A stretch of DNA of 64,000 nucleotides from Lutimonas zeaxanthinifaciens (lineage in GTDB: Bacteria; Bacteroidota; Bacteroidia; Flavobacteriales; Flavobacteriaceae): positions 682,001 through 746,000 of the forward strand of contig NZ_CP129964.1 in the NCBI RefSeq assembly GCF_030503675.1, given 5' to 3'. The position numbers and the translations under genes are program-made. Below the pieces are notes generated by a model. That model was not told the origin of the DNA, did not search any database, and was given only the letters and a program-made list of their open reading frames with translations. Shown piece after piece: positions 63,409 through 64,000 of this stretch; within the stretch, counting starts at the first letter, position 1; each line of letters opens with the position of its first letter.

Positions 63409-64000
63409 ATGGATAAAGTTTCAAGTCAACGCGTATCGTTGAGTATATATTTTTTTCTGTTGGGTTTCGGATTTTCTAACTGGGCCTCCAGAATTCCGTC
63501 TATTAAAGAGAATTTCAATTTTGATGAAGCGGAACTAGGGAATTTACTTTTGGTGATGCCGATCAGTTCAATGATCGGGTTGCCCATATCCGGTTGGCTC
63601 GTATCTAAATTCAACAGCAGGACCCCGCTATTGGTTTCCTTTGTGGTTCTCTGTCTTTCATTGATCCTTATTGGTTATGCCGATGATCTGGTTAGCCTGA
63701 TTATTGGGGTGGCACTTTTCGCATTTTGTACCCGAATAGCTAATATTGCTGTAAACACGCAATCTTTGACTCTGCAAAAACAAAGGGAAAAAAAGATTAT
63801 AGGTTCCTTTCATGGTCTTTGGAGCCTGGGAGGACTGGGCGGTGCATTGTTCTCAACGATTATGGTAGGGTTCGGGATATCCATGAGAGATCATTTTTTG
63901 TATATCGGTATCCTGAGTCTTGTAGTTTCTGTTGCTTCCTTCTCCTACCTAATCCCGAAAGATAAATCTGAAATTGGTAACAAGCTAATTTTAGGTAAAC
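63409..64000 (+). CDS. MFS transporter, N-terminal part (runs off right edge)
   Basis: The frame is open from ATG 63409 to the window end and gives 197 residues. They begin MDKVSSQRVSLSIYFFLLGF, with hydrophobic helices and the loop NWASRIPSIKENFNFDEAEL seen in fucose-permease-like MFS proteins. The inter-helix WLVSKFNSR segment stands where the MFS A-motif lies. About six helices are visible, so half the transporter is missing. The substrate is unknown. A TAATTTTG sits only two bases before the ATG, too close to act as its promoter unless the message is nearly leaderless. Confidence 0.85.
   Translation, partial: MDKVSSQRVSLSIYFFLLGFGFSNWASRIPSIKENFNFDEAELGNLLLVMPISSMIGLPISGWLVSKFNSRTPLLVSFVVLCLSLILIGYADDLVSLIIGVALFAFCTRIANIAVNTQSLTLQKQREKKIIGSFHGLWSLGGLGGALFSTIMVGFGISMRDHFLYIGILSLVVSVASFSYLIPKDKSEIGNKLILGK

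Overview
The window is a chromosomal segment of a Bacteroidota bacterium, most likely of the Flavobacteriia. It is low in GC. Shine-Dalgarno sequences are weak or absent. TAnnTTTG -7 boxes of the Bacteroidota type stand before several genes, and there are many short lipoproteins. Two-component-propeller/Y_Y_Y kinases and an O/P-type porin fit the same group. The genus cannot be fixed from the sequence. No phage, IS element, integrase or CRISPR array was seen. The only repeat-rich patch lies behind a tRNA-Asn gene.

Layout. 1-6.5 kb is housekeeping: the start of a tRNA-dihydrouridine synthase, a PD40-propeller lipoprotein, a Gfo/Idh/MocA oxidoreductase, LepA, an MscS channel and a HEPN protein. 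6.5-24.1 kb is a ferredoxin-centred energy block. NifJ (pyruvate:ferredoxin oxidoreductase) and a 2[4Fe-4S] ferredoxin face away from KorAB (2-oxoglutarate:ferredoxin oxidoreductase), which is followed by an 11-subunit complex I (NuoABCDHIJKLMN). NuoEFG, the NADH-oxidising arm, is absent, so reduced ferredoxin is the natural candidate electron donor. A small unknown gene closes the nuo operon.

24.3-36.3 kb is an alpha-glucan (glycogen) operon: the N-half of a GT5 glycogen synthase, a complete GlgM-like GT4 enzyme, the C-half of the GT5 synthase, then GlgC, GlgE, maltokinase, GlgB and a GH31 alpha-glucosidase. The GT5 enzyme is split at its interdomain linker and the GT4 gene sits in the gap, with TAATG stop/start overlaps on both sides. 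GlgC plus GlgM could feed maltose-1-phosphate to GlgE without trehalose synthase.

36.4-42.9 kb holds a DUF6249-like membrane protein, an ECF sigma factor with a membrane partner, tRNA-Asn with a duplicated 3' end and REP-like repeats, and four exported enzymes or lipoproteins (TIM-barrel isomerase-like, DUF6174-like, esterase, GH16). 42.9-62.5 kb is a signalling region. On the minus strand lie a porin, a 1359-residue sensor (solute-binding, Cache, PAS, SpoIIE phosphatase and RsbW-like kinase regions) and a STAS protein. On the plus strand are a 1930-residue kinase with eight tandem sensor modules, a propeller kinase, a TPR kinase, a single-domain response regulator and a response regulator-adenylate cyclase. 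The three plus-strand kinases share nearly the same transmitter, and no DNA-binding output is encoded with them. The window ends with a fasciclin lipoprotein and the start of an MFS transporter.
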